This document shows positions 1 through 7,070 of a DNA stretch of 13,509 nucleotides, piece by piece. Each line of letters opens with the position of its first letter. The stretch's first letter is position 1. The stretch is from assembly GCA_002492465.1 (NCBI GenBank), contig DKYT01000017.1, positions 1 to 13,509 of the forward strand, read 5' to 3'. The translations under genes and the position numbers were made by a program. This DNA comes from Lachnospiraceae bacterium UBA7093 (GTDB lineage: Bacteria > Bacillota > Clostridia > Lachnospirales > Lachnospiraceae). Below the pieces are notes generated by a model. That model saw nothing but the letters and a program-made list of their open reading frames with translations, was not told the origin of the DNA and made no database searches.

Positions 1-3
1 TTG

Positions 4-11
4 TCTCCTTT
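4..11 (-). promoter_or_regulatory. Ribosome binding site of a leftward gene outside the window
   Basis: On the minus strand this reads AAAGGAGA, a near-perfect Shine-Dalgarno. The start codon would fall a few bases beyond position 1. It lies downstream of the leftward promoter at 27-55, so a divergent gene probably begins just outside the window. The gene itself cannot be seen. Confidence 0.55.
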
Positions 12-26
12 CATATGTATAAGGCC

Positions 27-55
27 AGTATAGCATTTTCGGTATCGTTGTGCCA
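27..55 (-). promoter_or_regulatory. Leftward promoter with extended -10
   Basis: Minus-strand -10 TATACT (27-32) is preceded by TGC, giving the extended -10 form TGnTATACT. A weak -35, TGGCAC (50-55), sits 17 bp upstream. A Shine-Dalgarno follows at 4-11, so the element order fits a real gene start to the left. Inferred from sequence alone. Confidence 0.5.
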
Positions 56-77
56 CCCCCCAATTGCGCATTTGCGG

Positions 78-106
78 TTGAATCCCCCGGGGGCTTCCTG
101 TATAAT
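78..106 (+). promoter_or_regulatory. Sigma-A promoter of the membrane protein / deacetylase / rarA cluster
   Basis: TTGAAT (78-83), a 17-bp spacer, and a perfect TATAAT (101-106). The spacer contains a perfect 10-bp palindrome of five C and five G (84-93), which is unusual inside a promoter and could be a protein site. The first downstream gene starts at 145 behind GGGAGG (132-137). Confidence 0.8.
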
Positions 107-144
107 GACTAGGAAACGAAAAGAAATATCCGGGAGGAAACAAG

Positions 145-558
145 ATGGATCAGGAGAAAAAGCAGGCGCTGCGTAACAGGATCAGCCTCCTTGCCCTAGG
201 GGTGCTGGCTGTGGCTGTGCTGCTGTGTTTTGGCGCGAAAAACAGAGGGCTGATGGGAGAGGGGAGTATCTTTGTGGTGCTGACCGTATTTCTCGTCTTT
301 TACTGGATACTGCTGGATGTGGCGGAACCTGCGGCTTTAGGGGAGTTTCAGGGAATGACGGCGGAAAAGAAAAAGCAATATCTGAAGTTTACTCTCACAG
401 ACCTGGCAGGCTACTGCGCCCTGCTTTATTTTATCTATCATATCGGCAAATCCAATGAGTCGGCGGCCATCGGGGCGGTCATCTATGTATTTTGCCTGAA
501 TATCAGCCGCAAGGCCAGGGAACAGTTTTATAATGGAAGCGGGCAGAGCGGGGAATAG
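145..558 (+). CDS. Small four-helix membrane protein, unknown function
   Basis: I do not recognise the family. The 137-residue product has a basic N-terminus (residues 1-12) and four hydrophobic stretches, about 13-31, 41-59, 84-101 and 104-120. Helices 2 and 3 are separated by a charged loop rich in Lys and Glu (about 66-80). There is no signal-peptidase site, so it is probably an integral membrane protein with both ends in the cytoplasm. The ATG is set by GGGAGG (132-137) at 7 bp spacing. It is the first gene after the promoter at 78-106 and is followed after 56 bp by a secreted deacetylase, so the two may be co-transcribed and both relate to the envelope. That link is inference from position only. 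Confidence 0.8.
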   Translation: MDQEKKQALRNRISLLALGVLAVAVLLCFGAKNRGLMGEGSIFVVLTVFLVFYWILLDVAEPAALGEFQGMTAEKKKQYLKFTLTDLAGYCALLYFIYHIGKSNESAAIGAVIYVFCLNISRKAREQFYNGSGQSGE

Positions 559-614
559 GAATTTCGCGGGCGGCATATAGATAGTGTAATTCGTATCGCA
601 GGCGGTTGAGTTTG

Positions 615-1268
615 GTGAGACAGGGAAAAAGTCTGGTATTTTTGGCAGCAGTGCTGCTTGGAAGCTTGTTTTTTACATATGGCCGGGCATACGGCGCGCA
701 GACGGAGGAAGTAAAGCCCAGGGTGGCCCTGACCTTTGACGACGGGCCCCACCCTCTCTGTACGCCGAGGCTTCTGGAAGGGCTGAAAGAAAGAGAGGTA
801 AAGGCCACGTTTTTTGTGGTGGGGAAAAATATTGAGGGCCGCGAGGATATCATACGCCGTATGGACGAGGAGGGGCACCTGATCGGAAACCATACGTATG
901 ACCATGTGAAGATCACAGGCATGGAAGCACCTAAAGCCTGCGAGCAAATCACAAGGACCAGCGAGGCCGTGGAGGAGATCACCGGAAAGAAAACGGAATA
1001 TATCCGTCCGCCCTTTGGAGAATGGGATAAGACGCTGGACTGCGGCTTTGAGATGTTTCCTGTGCTGTGGTCTGTGGATTCCCTGGATTGGACGACAAAA
1101 AACGCGGATGAGGTGGTAAGGAGGGTCATGGATCAGGTGAAGGGGGACAGCATCATCCTGCTCCATGATTTTTATGACTCTTCTGTGGACGCCGCCCTCC
1201 GTATTGTGGATCTTTTGAAAAAACAGGGGTATGAATTCGTGACGGTGGATGAGTTGATCCTGGAGTAA
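615..1268 (+). CDS. Secreted NodB-type polysaccharide deacetylase
   Basis: Carbohydrate esterase family 4 enzymes remove N- or O-acetyl groups from peptidoglycan, chitin-like or other polysaccharides using a divalent metal. All NodB motifs are present (numbering from the GTG at 615): TFDDGPHP 40-47 with the catalytic base and metal Asp, H93-xxx-H97 metal histidines, RPPFG 131-135, the WSVDSLDW segment 152-159, and LLHD 182-185. Residues 1-28 form a signal peptide (basic start, hydrophobic core, AYGA before the likely cut), so it acts outside the membrane. At 217 residues it is little more than the catalytic domain. A TTG at 606 is also in frame, but AGGCGG (600-605) is spaced properly only for GTG 615. 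The substrate cannot be told; peptidoglycan is the usual one in Bacillota. It lies 10 bp before rarA and probably shares its transcript. Confidence 0.9.
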   Translation: MRQGKSLVFLAAVLLGSLFFTYGRAYGAQTEEVKPRVALTFDDGPHPLCTPRLLEGLKEREVKATFFVVGKNIEGREDIIRRMDEEGHLIGNHTYDHVKITGMEAPKACEQITRTSEAVEEITGKKTEYIRPPFGEWDKTLDCGFEMFPVLWSVDSLDWTTKNADEVVRRVMDQVKGDSIILLHDFYDSSVDAALRIVDLLKKQGYEFVTVDELILE

Positions 1269-1278
1269 GGAGGATACG

Positions 1279-2592
1279 ATGGATTTATTTGATTATATGA
1301 GAAAGAATACCATGGAGACAGAGGCGCCTCTGGCGTCCCGGCTTCGGCCGAGAACTTTGGACGAGGTGGTGGGGCAGCAGCATATCATCGGGAAGGACAA
1401 GCTGCTCTACCGGGCGATCCAGGCGGACAAGATCAGTTCGGTTATCTTTTACGGGCCTCCGGGAACGGGAAAGACGACGCTTGCCAAGGTGATCGCCAAT
1501 ACCACCAGCGCCGAGTTTACGCAGATCAACGCTACGGTGGCGGGGAAAAAGGATATGGAAGAGGTGGTGAAGAAGGCGAAGGACTGCCTGGGGATGTACG
1601 GTAAGCGCACGATTCTCTTTGTGGACGAGATCCACCGGTTTAATAAGGGGCAGCAGGATTACCTGCTTCCTTTCGTGGAGGACGGAACATTGATCCTGAT
1701 CGGAGCCACTACGGAGAACCCTTATTTTGAGGTCAACGGGGCGCTGCTCTCCCGGTCGGTCATCTTTGAGCTGAAGCCCCTGGAGAAGCAGGATATCAGG
1801 GAGCTGATCCGGCGGGCGGTTTTCGATAAGGAGAGAGGCATGGGCGCCTATGACGCCGTGATTGATGAGGAGGCGGCGGAGTTTCTGGCGGACATGGCAG
1901 GAGGCGACGCCAGGGCGGCCTTAAACGCCATTGAGCTTGGCGTGCTGACCACGGGCCGCAGCGAAGACGGGAAAATACATATTACGCTGGATGTAGTTGC
2001 AGAATGCATCCAGAAGCGGGCGGTGAGGTACGACAAAGCGGGCGACAGCCACTATGACACGATCTCCGCTTTTATCAAAAGCATGCGGGGGTCGGATCCG
2101 GACGCCGCAGTCTACTATTTAGCCAGGATGCTCTATGCGGGGGAGAGCGTTACGTTTGTGGCCAGGCGTATTATGATCTGTGCTTCCGAGGACGTGGGAA
2201 ACGCGGATCCCCAGGCCATCCAGGTGGCAGTGGCGGCGGCCCAGGCGTCCGAGCGGGTAGGGATGCCGGAGGCCCAGCTTATCCTGGCCCAGGCGGCGAT
2301 CTATGTGGCCTCCGCGCCGAAGAGCAATTCCTGCACAAACGCGATCTACGGCGCTATGGAGTCGGTAAGGCAAAAGAAGGCCACGGTGCCTCCCCATTTG
2401 CAGGATTCCCACTATAAAGGGGCCGCCAAGCTGGGGCACGGCCTGGATTACGAGTATGCCCACGACTTCCCCAAGCATTTTTCCAGGCAGCGCTATCTGC
2501 CGGAGGAGCTGGGAGACGCAAAATTCTATGAGCCAAGCGAAAATGGATATGAGAAGGAGATTGCGGCTTATTTGAAGTGGGTGAGAGAATAG
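1279..2592 (+). CDS. rarA: Replication-associated recombination protein A (AAA+ ATPase)
   Basis: RarA (MgsA; Mgs1/WRNIP1 in eukaryotes) is a clamp-loader-like AAA+ ATPase that acts at stalled replication forks. Visible motifs are Walker A GPPGTGKT at 59-66, Walker B with DEIHRFNK at 116-123, and a sensor 1 region with GATTEN near 142-147. The C-terminal half carries the tetramerisation region, with the conserved stretch around SEDVGNADP and a C-terminal segment close to RYLPEELGD. At 437 residues it is full length for the family. The start is fixed by AAGGAGG (1267-1273) 5 bp before ATG. It sits 10 bp after the deacetylase, so it is read through from upstream, and is closed by the hairpin at 2620-2662. 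The deacetylase-rarA pairing looks incidental rather than functional. Confidence 0.96.
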   Translation: MDLFDYMRKNTMETEAPLASRLRPRTLDEVVGQQHIIGKDKLLYRAIQADKISSVIFYGPPGTGKTTLAKVIANTTSAEFTQINATVAGKKDMEEVVKKAKDCLGMYGKRTILFVDEIHRFNKGQQDYLLPFVEDGTLILIGATTENPYFEVNGALLSRSVIFELKPLEKQDIRELIRRAVFDKERGMGAYDAVIDEEAAEFLADMAGGDARAALNAIELGVLTTGRSEDGKIHITLDVVAECIQKRAVRYDKAGDSHYDTISAFIKSMRGSDPDAAVYYLARMLYAGESVTFVARRIMICASEDVGNADPQAIQVAVAAAQASERVGMPEAQLILAQAAIYVASAPKSNSCTNAIYGAMESVRQKKATVPPHLQDSHYKGAAKLGHGLDYEYAHDFPKHFSRQRYLPEELGDAKFYEPSENGYEKEIAAYLKWVRE

Positions 2593-2619
2593 CGGAAGAG
2601 GTATATGGTTTTTTGAACG

Positions 2620-2662
2620 AGCGGGAGCGTCTTGGGAAAAGGCGCTCCCGCTAAAAATTTTT
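2620..2662 (+). terminator. Intrinsic terminator after rarA
   Basis: A 12-bp stem (2620-2631 with 2641-2652; core GCGGGAGCG / CGCTCCCGC, one G-T wobble) with a 9-nt loop, followed by five A and five T (2653-2662). A T-run at 2609-2614 on the other side could make it work in both directions. It separates the rarA cluster from the ABC transporter operon. Confidence 0.75.
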
Positions 2663-2664
2663 CG

Positions 2665-2702
2665 TCCTTATGAATTCCTTAGAAATGTACTTTACACTAA
2701 GG
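2665..2702 (+). promoter_or_regulatory. Candidate operator/promoter of the ABC transporter operon
   Basis: Two adjacent 11-bp direct repeats, TCCTTATGAAT (2665-2675) and TCCTTAGAAAT (2676-2686), match at 9 of 11 positions, the one-turn spacing typical of OmpR-family regulator sites. CCTTAG (2677-2682) and CTAAGG (2697-2702) also form an inverted repeat around a 14-bp centre. A weak -10, TACACT (2693-2698), lies directly downstream and no good -35 is visible, as expected for an activator-dependent promoter. The operon encodes an OmpR-family regulator that could bind here; this is inference. Confidence 0.4.
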
Positions 2703-2730
2703 ATGAAATTTAAAAGCAGGAGGTACGGAA

Positions 2731-3435
2731 ATGGAAGATCACATCATGGTTGTCAGGAATCTTTCCAAGGAATTTAAAGGGCAAAAAGTATTAAAAGAGG
2801 TTACGATGAAAATACCCAGAAACTGTGTCTATGGGCTGTTGGGTCCGAACGGCGCGGGAAAATCAACTCTTTTGAAGATGATGACGGGACTTTTGAGACC
2901 GACTTCAGGGGAGATTTTTTTTCAAGGCCGCAAATGGTCGAGGGAGCATCTGTCGGAAATCGGCGCGTTGATCGAGACGCCGCCTATTTACGAAAACCTC
3001 ACCGCATGGGAAAACCTGAAGGTGCGCGCCCTGCTCTTAGGCATTGACCAGGAGCGTATGCGGGAGGTGCTTGCGTTGACAGACCTTGGGGATACGGGAA
3101 GGAAGAAGGCAGGAGCATTTTCTCTTGGAATGAAGCAGAGGCTTGGGATCGCGCTGGCTCTTTTGAATCACCCAAAATTGTTGGTGCTGGATGAGCCGAT
3201 CAACGGGCTGGATCCGTTGGGAATACAGGAATTGAGGAAGCTGATACGGAGTTTTCCTGAACAGGGGATTACCGTTATGCTATCCAGCCATATTTTAAGC
3301 GAGGTCGAACAGACGGCCGATTACATCGGGATCATCTCAGAGGGAAGGCTGGGCTTTGAGGGGAGGATGGAGGAACAGGAAGACCTGGAGGCCTTGTTTA
3401 TGGAAGTTGCCGGGAAAGGAAGGGAAGAGAAATGA
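2731..3435 (+). CDS. ABC transporter ATPase, lantibiotic-immunity (LanF/BcrA/CprA-like)
   Basis: This ATPase powers the two permeases encoded next, most likely for removal of cationic antimicrobial peptides (lantibiotics, bacitracin type) from the membrane. Motifs: Walker A GPNGAGKST 38-46, signature FSLGMKQR 130-137, Walker B LLVLDEP 150-156, D-loop near 159-162 and switch His H187. In place of the usual Q-loop glutamine the segment IGALIETPP has Glu82, the E-loop described for lantibiotic-exporter ATPases such as NukF. At 234 residues it has normal length. AGGAGGT (2718-2724) fixes the ATG. Its stop overlaps the next start by ATGA, so translation is coupled. Family assignment is strong; the peptide substrate is unknown. 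Confidence 0.93.
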   Translation: MEDHIMVVRNLSKEFKGQKVLKEVTMKIPRNCVYGLLGPNGAGKSTLLKMMTGLLRPTSGEIFFQGRKWSREHLSEIGALIETPPIYENLTAWENLKVRALLLGIDQERMREVLALTDLGDTGRKKAGAFSLGMKQRLGIALALLNHPKLLVLDEPINGLDPLGIQELRKLIRSFPEQGITVMLSSHILSEVEQTADYIGIISEGRLGFEGRMEEQEDLEALFMEVAGKGREEK

Positions 3436-4199
3436 AACCGTATATTTTAGCAGAAGGATTGAAATACCGCCGCACGCCTATGAAAATTATGACGGTTATG
3501 ATGCCTCTTGTCACAGTATTGCTGGCCGCCTGGCTGACACATAATTTTTTTGCGGTAGACAGCTATAACTGGTGGTATATGGCTTTATACCCAGGTTTTC
3601 TCGGAATTCTTTGCAGTATGATTGGCGAAAAGGAAAAGAGGAAGAAGAATTACACCATATGGTCTCTGCCTTGCGATATGGGAAAGATCTGGGATGCCAA
3701 GATTCTGGTGGGAGTCGCTGTCTCTGGGATTTCAGTGGTCTGTGTCGTGCTCTTTACGATGCTGATCGGCAAAGGTATGGAGATAGTATTCCATATAACG
3801 TATATTGTGGCGCCATCCTTTGGCAGACAAATCCTGGCAGGGATTGTGATGTGGGTGACGACCCTTTGGCAGATCCCCTTTTGCCTGTTCCTGATCCAGA
3901 AAATGGGAACCTTTCTGATGCTTGTGGTTCATATGGGATGTTACGCGGTCTTTTCTGTCACGGTTTCCCTGAGGCCATGGTTCGCGCTGGTTCCGGGAGC
4001 CATCACCTCACGGTTGCTATGCCCGTTATTGGGCGTCTTGCCAAACGGCCTGCTCCTGCAGCCAGGACAGATGACCTACTCGCCGGAGCTTGCAGGGATG
4101 GAGAATCTGCTGATCGGAATCCCGGCCGTGCTGTTTTGGTTCTTTTTATTCTGGCTGGTGAGCAGGAGATGGTTTGAAAGGCAGGTGGCTTCCGAATGA
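3432..4199 (+). CDS. Lantibiotic-immunity ABC permease, MutE/EpiE type
   Basis: First of two permeases in the LanFEG-type transporter. The 255-residue protein has about six hydrophobic helices: roughly 19-40, 49-64, 92-114, two or three between 135 and 180, and the last near 230-250. The NWWYMALYPG stretch (near 46-55), followed by a charged loop rich in Lys and Glu and then a segment ending in KIWDAKIL, is the pattern I associate with the MutE/EpiE family. There is no substrate-binding protein gene, as usual for this class. It overlaps the ATPase by 4 bp and the second permease by 4 bp, so the subunits should be made in equal amounts. The family call rests on recognition of these motifs, not on a search. 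Confidence 0.85.
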   Translation: MKPYILAEGLKYRRTPMKIMTVMMPLVTVLLAAWLTHNFFAVDSYNWWYMALYPGFLGILCSMIGEKEKRKKNYTIWSLPCDMGKIWDAKILVGVAVSGISVVCVVLFTMLIGKGMEIVFHITYIVAPSFGRQILAGIVMWVTTLWQIPFCLFLIQKMGTFLMLVVHMGCYAVFSVTVSLRPWFALVPGAITSRLLCPLLGVLPNGLLLQPGQMTYSPELAGMENLLIGIPAVLFWFFLFWLVSRRWFERQVASE

Positions 4200-4954
4200 A
4201 AGTCATACTGCGGGGAATCCGGACAGAATTTCTGAAAATGCGCCATACCCTTTTATATCCCCTTTCGATCGCTATTCCGCTGTTGGCAAGCGGTCTGTTT
4301 TTGCTGTATTACCGGTTTGCGGGATGGAGCGAACAGGCACAGATTTCAGGATATATGGAATTGGCCGGGATGGCATTGCCTTTTCTGGTCAGTGTCCTTT
4401 GCGCAGGCAATATCAGGCTGGAGGAACAGAATCATTTTCAGTTTTTTCTTGGAAGCTATCCGCATAAATGGAATGGACTGGCAGTCAAAGGACTGGCCCT
4501 TGCAGGGCTATGCCTGTCGTCGATTTCCAGCGGAGTGTTCCTCTTTGGAACGGGATACCGTGTGCTCCTGGGAAAAGAAGGCCTTTCGGCAAGCTGGTAT
4601 CTGTGGATGATCCTTGTACTCTTCCTGGGCAGCGTGCCGCTGTACCTGGAGCATCTCTTTTGGAATCTTCAATTCTCCGGGACGATATCCCAGTGTGTCG
4701 GTGTCTCCCAATCCCTGCTGTCTGCTCTGTTTCTTACCGGGTTGGGAGAGGGGAGATGGAAATTCTTTCCCTGTACCTGGAGCGCAAGGGGCGTCATGCT
4801 ATTATGTGGAAGGATCGCACAAAATAAAACAGATAGTTTTTTCTTCGACCTGAAGGAGACAGGGTGGGTCATCTGTCCGTTGCTCTTTGTGCTTTTCTGT
4901 GCCATAATTGGATTATGGTTTCATTTTTATGAAGGAAGGCAGTGCAATGATTGA
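4196..4954 (+). CDS. Lantibiotic-immunity ABC permease, MutG type
   Basis: Second permease of the transporter, 252 residues with about six hydrophobic helices. The N-terminus carries TEFLKMRHTLLYPLSIAIP near residues 10-28, followed by a pair of helices and a NHFQFFLGS segment near 79-87, the arrangement seen in MutG/EpiG/CprC-like subunits. AGGTGG upstream in the previous gene serves as its Shine-Dalgarno. The 3' end overlaps the response regulator start by 8 bp, linking transporter and regulator in one transcript. Together with the preceding ATPase and permease it should form a membrane pump that protects the cell from peptide antibiotics acting at the cell surface; no peptide biosynthesis gene is nearby, so the target is probably made by other bacteria or a host. 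Confidence 0.83.
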   Translation: MKVILRGIRTEFLKMRHTLLYPLSIAIPLLASGLFLLYYRFAGWSEQAQISGYMELAGMALPFLVSVLCAGNIRLEEQNHFQFFLGSYPHKWNGLAVKGLALAGLCLSSISSGVFLFGTGYRVLLGKEGLSASWYLWMILVLFLGSVPLYLEHLFWNLQFSGTISQCVGVSQSLLSALFLTGLGEGRWKFFPCTWSARGVMLLCGRIAQNKTDSFFFDLKETGWVICPLLFVLFCAIIGLWFHFYEGRQCND

Positions 4955-5606
4955 AATATTGGCGATTGATGACGACAGGGGAATTCTTGAAGTGATCCGC
5001 AAAGCATTAACAAGGGAAGGATACCTTGTGACGGTTTTGGAGGATCCTTTGAAATTGGATGAGGGGAAGCTGATCAACTACCAGCTGATCTTGCTGGATG
5101 TGATGATGCCTGGAATAGACGGCTTCCGCCTGTGCCGGAAAATCCGTGATCGGGTAGACTGCCCCATCTTATTTCTGACTGCGAAGACGGAGGAAAAAGA
5201 CCTGATGGAGGGTTTAGGAGTCGGAGGAGACGATTATATCACAAAGCCTTTTGGGATTGGGGAGCTGCGGGCAAGGGTAGCGGCCCATCTTCGCAGGGAA
5301 CAGCGGGAGAAACGTCACAGGATCTGTATAGACGATGTGCAGTTTTCCTTGCAGGAGAAGAGGTTGTTTTGTGAGGACACGGAAGTCTCTCTGACGAAGG
5401 CGGAGTATGAGATTTGCGAGTACCTGGCACTAAACCGGGGGCAGGTGTTTTCCCGGGAACGGATTCTGGAGCATGTGTTTGGCTTTGACGGGGACAGCAG
5501 CAGCCCGGCGATCACGGAACACGTCAAAAATATTCGGGCAAAGCTCCAAAAATATGGAATCCATCCGATTGAAACGGTGTGGGGGATAGGATATCGATGG
5601 AAGTAA
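4947..5606 (+). CDS. OmpR-family response regulator
   Basis: A 219-residue transcription regulator with an N-terminal receiver domain and a C-terminal winged-helix DNA-binding domain. Receiver residues: acidic pocket D8-D10, phospho-acceptor D51 in LLDVMMPG, switch T78 and K100 in TKPFG. The effector domain starts near 130 and ends with the usual VWGIGYRWK. A longer reading from TTG 4908 exists, but AAGGAAGG (4932-4939) lies 7 bp before ATG 4947, so this start is preferred. It overlaps the permease by 8 bp and the kinase by 10 bp. Its likely partner is that kinase, and its likely target is the operon's own promoter region with 11-bp repeats at 2665-2686. The target is inferred. Confidence 0.93.
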   Translation: MIEILAIDDDRGILEVIRKALTREGYLVTVLEDPLKLDEGKLINYQLILLDVMMPGIDGFRLCRKIRDRVDCPILFLTAKTEEKDLMEGLGVGGDDYITKPFGIGELRARVAAHLRREQREKRHRICIDDVQFSLQEKRLFCEDTEVSLTKAEYEICEYLALNRGQVFSRERILEHVFGFDGDSSSPAITEHVKNIRAKLQKYGIHPIETVWGIGYRWK

Positions 5607-6988
5607 GAGAAAAGAAAAAAACACTGGCAGGTATGTTTTTGCGGTTTGCGGTGATGTTTTGTGTGCTCACAGTGGTGAGTGTGGCCGGCGTTTTTTTGCT
5701 GCTGATGGGGGCTGCGTATCTGGGCGGGGTGCTTCCCGCTAATTTCGCGGAAGCGCAGCTGACACAATATGCAGAGGAAATACGGGAGGCGGGGGAGGAG
5801 GTGGAAGCATGGATTCCTATGGGCTGCAGATATGGCGTATATGGGCCGGGAGGGACATGGAAAGCAGGAACCTTTTCAAAACAGGAGCAGGGAAATGCCT
5901 GGAACCATTATGAAAAGGAGAATATCTACGACTCCGGGGGAAACTATTTCCGCTTTATTTCTCAGAATACGGGAGATATCTGCATTGTGCGCTATGATCT
6001 GCGTATGAAATATGCCAGGGAAGCGCTGAACCAGGCGCTTCCGTCTCCGGAAGTCCTCTCGTTCCTGTTGGATGCGGTCCTTTTTATCCTGAATGCCATC
6101 TGCCTTTCCAGGCATTTTGCGAAGAAGCTGAACCGCCAGCTGGAAGAACTGCGGGGCATGACGGAGAAGATCGCAGAGAATGATCTTGATTTTCCGGAGC
6201 AGTCCTCGGATATCCAGGAGATTGATGAGGTCATGAGATCTCTTTCGCATTTGAAATTGGCGCTGAAGGATTCTCTTGGCAGGCAGTGGGATATGGAGCA
6301 GCAGAAACAGGAACAGCTGTCTTCCCTTGCCCATGATATTAAAACACCCCTTACGATCATCCGGGGAAATGCGGAGCTTCTGGCAGAGGGGAGATTGTCT
6401 GCGGAAAACAGGGAATGCACGGAGGACATTTTATCGAATGTGAAGGATATGGAACACTATCTGGAGCATATGCGGCAGGTGTTAGCAGGTGCCGGTCTGG
6501 AAGGAACTAAAGAAGTGATCTCCTGCGCCTGGCTGGAAGAGCTGTTCCGGGAAGCCGCCATGAAGCTTACGGCGGCAAAGAAACTGCCAGTCTCCTTTCA
6601 GATAGAAGAGGTTGAAGGGGAGGTGTGCTGTAGCCCGTCCCATATGCTTCGGGCCTGGAACAACCTTTTAAGCAATGCTGTGGAATTTACAGAGAAAGAG
6701 CGGGGGATCGCGGTGCGGATCCGGGGAGAGCGGCAGGAAGGACGGGAATATATGGTGGCGTCCGTCCGCGATTTCGGGTCTGGGTTTACGGCCAGGGATT
6801 TGGAATGGGCAGACCGGGAGTTTTACAGCGGGGATGCCAGCCGCCATGACCGCGCCCACCAAGGACTGGGACTGGCGATCGCCAGACGATTTGTGGAAGA
6901 GCAGGGAGGATTCCTGCAATACGGTAATGAGAGAGAGGGCGGGGCGGTGGTGAGGCTATGGATTGGAAAGAATGTTAAAGTTATTTGA
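5597..6988 (+). CDS. Membrane sensor histidine kinase
   Basis: 463-residue sensor that should phosphorylate the preceding response regulator. TM1 spans about 13-42, followed by a short extracytoplasmic domain of about 110 residues, TM2 near 155-175 and a HAMP-like linker. The HisKA box SSLAHDIKTPL contains the phospho-acceptor H246. The ATPase domain has an N-box with N355-N360, DFGSG 392-396 and GLGLAIA 423-429, so it looks catalytically complete. The loop is big enough to sense a peptide directly, unlike the very short loops of BceS-type sensors. GTG 5579 would extend it by six residues; ATG 5597 overlaps the regulator stop by 10 bp and is preferred because GATAGG (5585-5590) is well spaced for it. 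No terminator is visible before the next promoter at 7000. Confidence 0.92.
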   Translation: MEVREKKKTLAGMFLRFAVMFCVLTVVSVAGVFLLLMGAAYLGGVLPANFAEAQLTQYAEEIREAGEEVEAWIPMGCRYGVYGPGGTWKAGTFSKQEQGNAWNHYEKENIYDSGGNYFRFISQNTGDICIVRYDLRMKYAREALNQALPSPEVLSFLLDAVLFILNAICLSRHFAKKLNRQLEELRGMTEKIAENDLDFPEQSSDIQEIDEVMRSLSHLKLALKDSLGRQWDMEQQKQEQLSSLAHDIKTPLTIIRGNAELLAEGRLSAENRECTEDILSNVKDMEHYLEHMRQVLAGAGLEGTKEVISCAWLEELFREAAMKLTAAKKLPVSFQIEEVEGEVCCSPSHMLRAWNNLLSNAVEFTEKERGIAVRIRGERQEGREYMVASVRDFGSGFTARDLEWADREFYSGDASRHDRAHQGLGLAIARRFVEEQGGFLQYGNEREGGAVVRLWIGKNVKVI

Positions 6989-6999
6989 AAGCAGAGGTG

Positions 7000-7028
7000 T
7001 TGACTAGTTTATCATATAATGCTATAAT
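7000..7028 (+). promoter_or_regulatory. Strong promoter of the toxin-antitoxin pair
   Basis: TTGACT (7000-7005), 17-bp spacer, TATAAT (7023-7028). Another TATAAT at 7015-7020 has a spacer of only 9 bp and is not paired with this -35. The inverted repeat at 7032-7048 begins 4 bp downstream, over the transcription start, a usual place for an autorepressor. Confidence 0.85.
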
Positions 7029-7031
7029 CAG

Positions 7032-7048
7032 ATTACCTGAAAGGTAAT
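7032..7048 (+). promoter_or_regulatory. Inverted repeat, likely autoregulatory operator
   Basis: Perfect 7-bp arms ATTACCT (7032-7038) and AGGTAAT (7042-7048) around GAA. It lies over the expected transcription start of the toxin-antitoxin operon. XRE-type antitoxins of the HigA group commonly repress their own promoter from such palindromes, so the antitoxin at 7435 is the likely binder. Binding is inferred. Confidence 0.6.
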
Positions 7049-7070
7049 TTGGACAAACAGGAGGGACGGC

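Noticed and set aside
503..1166. Two long open frames on the minus strand opposite the deacetylase.
   Set aside because: They are shadows of a clear NodB gene with all motifs, lack good ribosome binding sites and encode low-complexity, basic sequence.
7015..7020. A second TATAAT near the toxin-antitoxin promoter.
   Set aside because: It is only 9 bp from the TTGACT box; the TATAAT at 7023-7028 has the proper 17-bp spacing.
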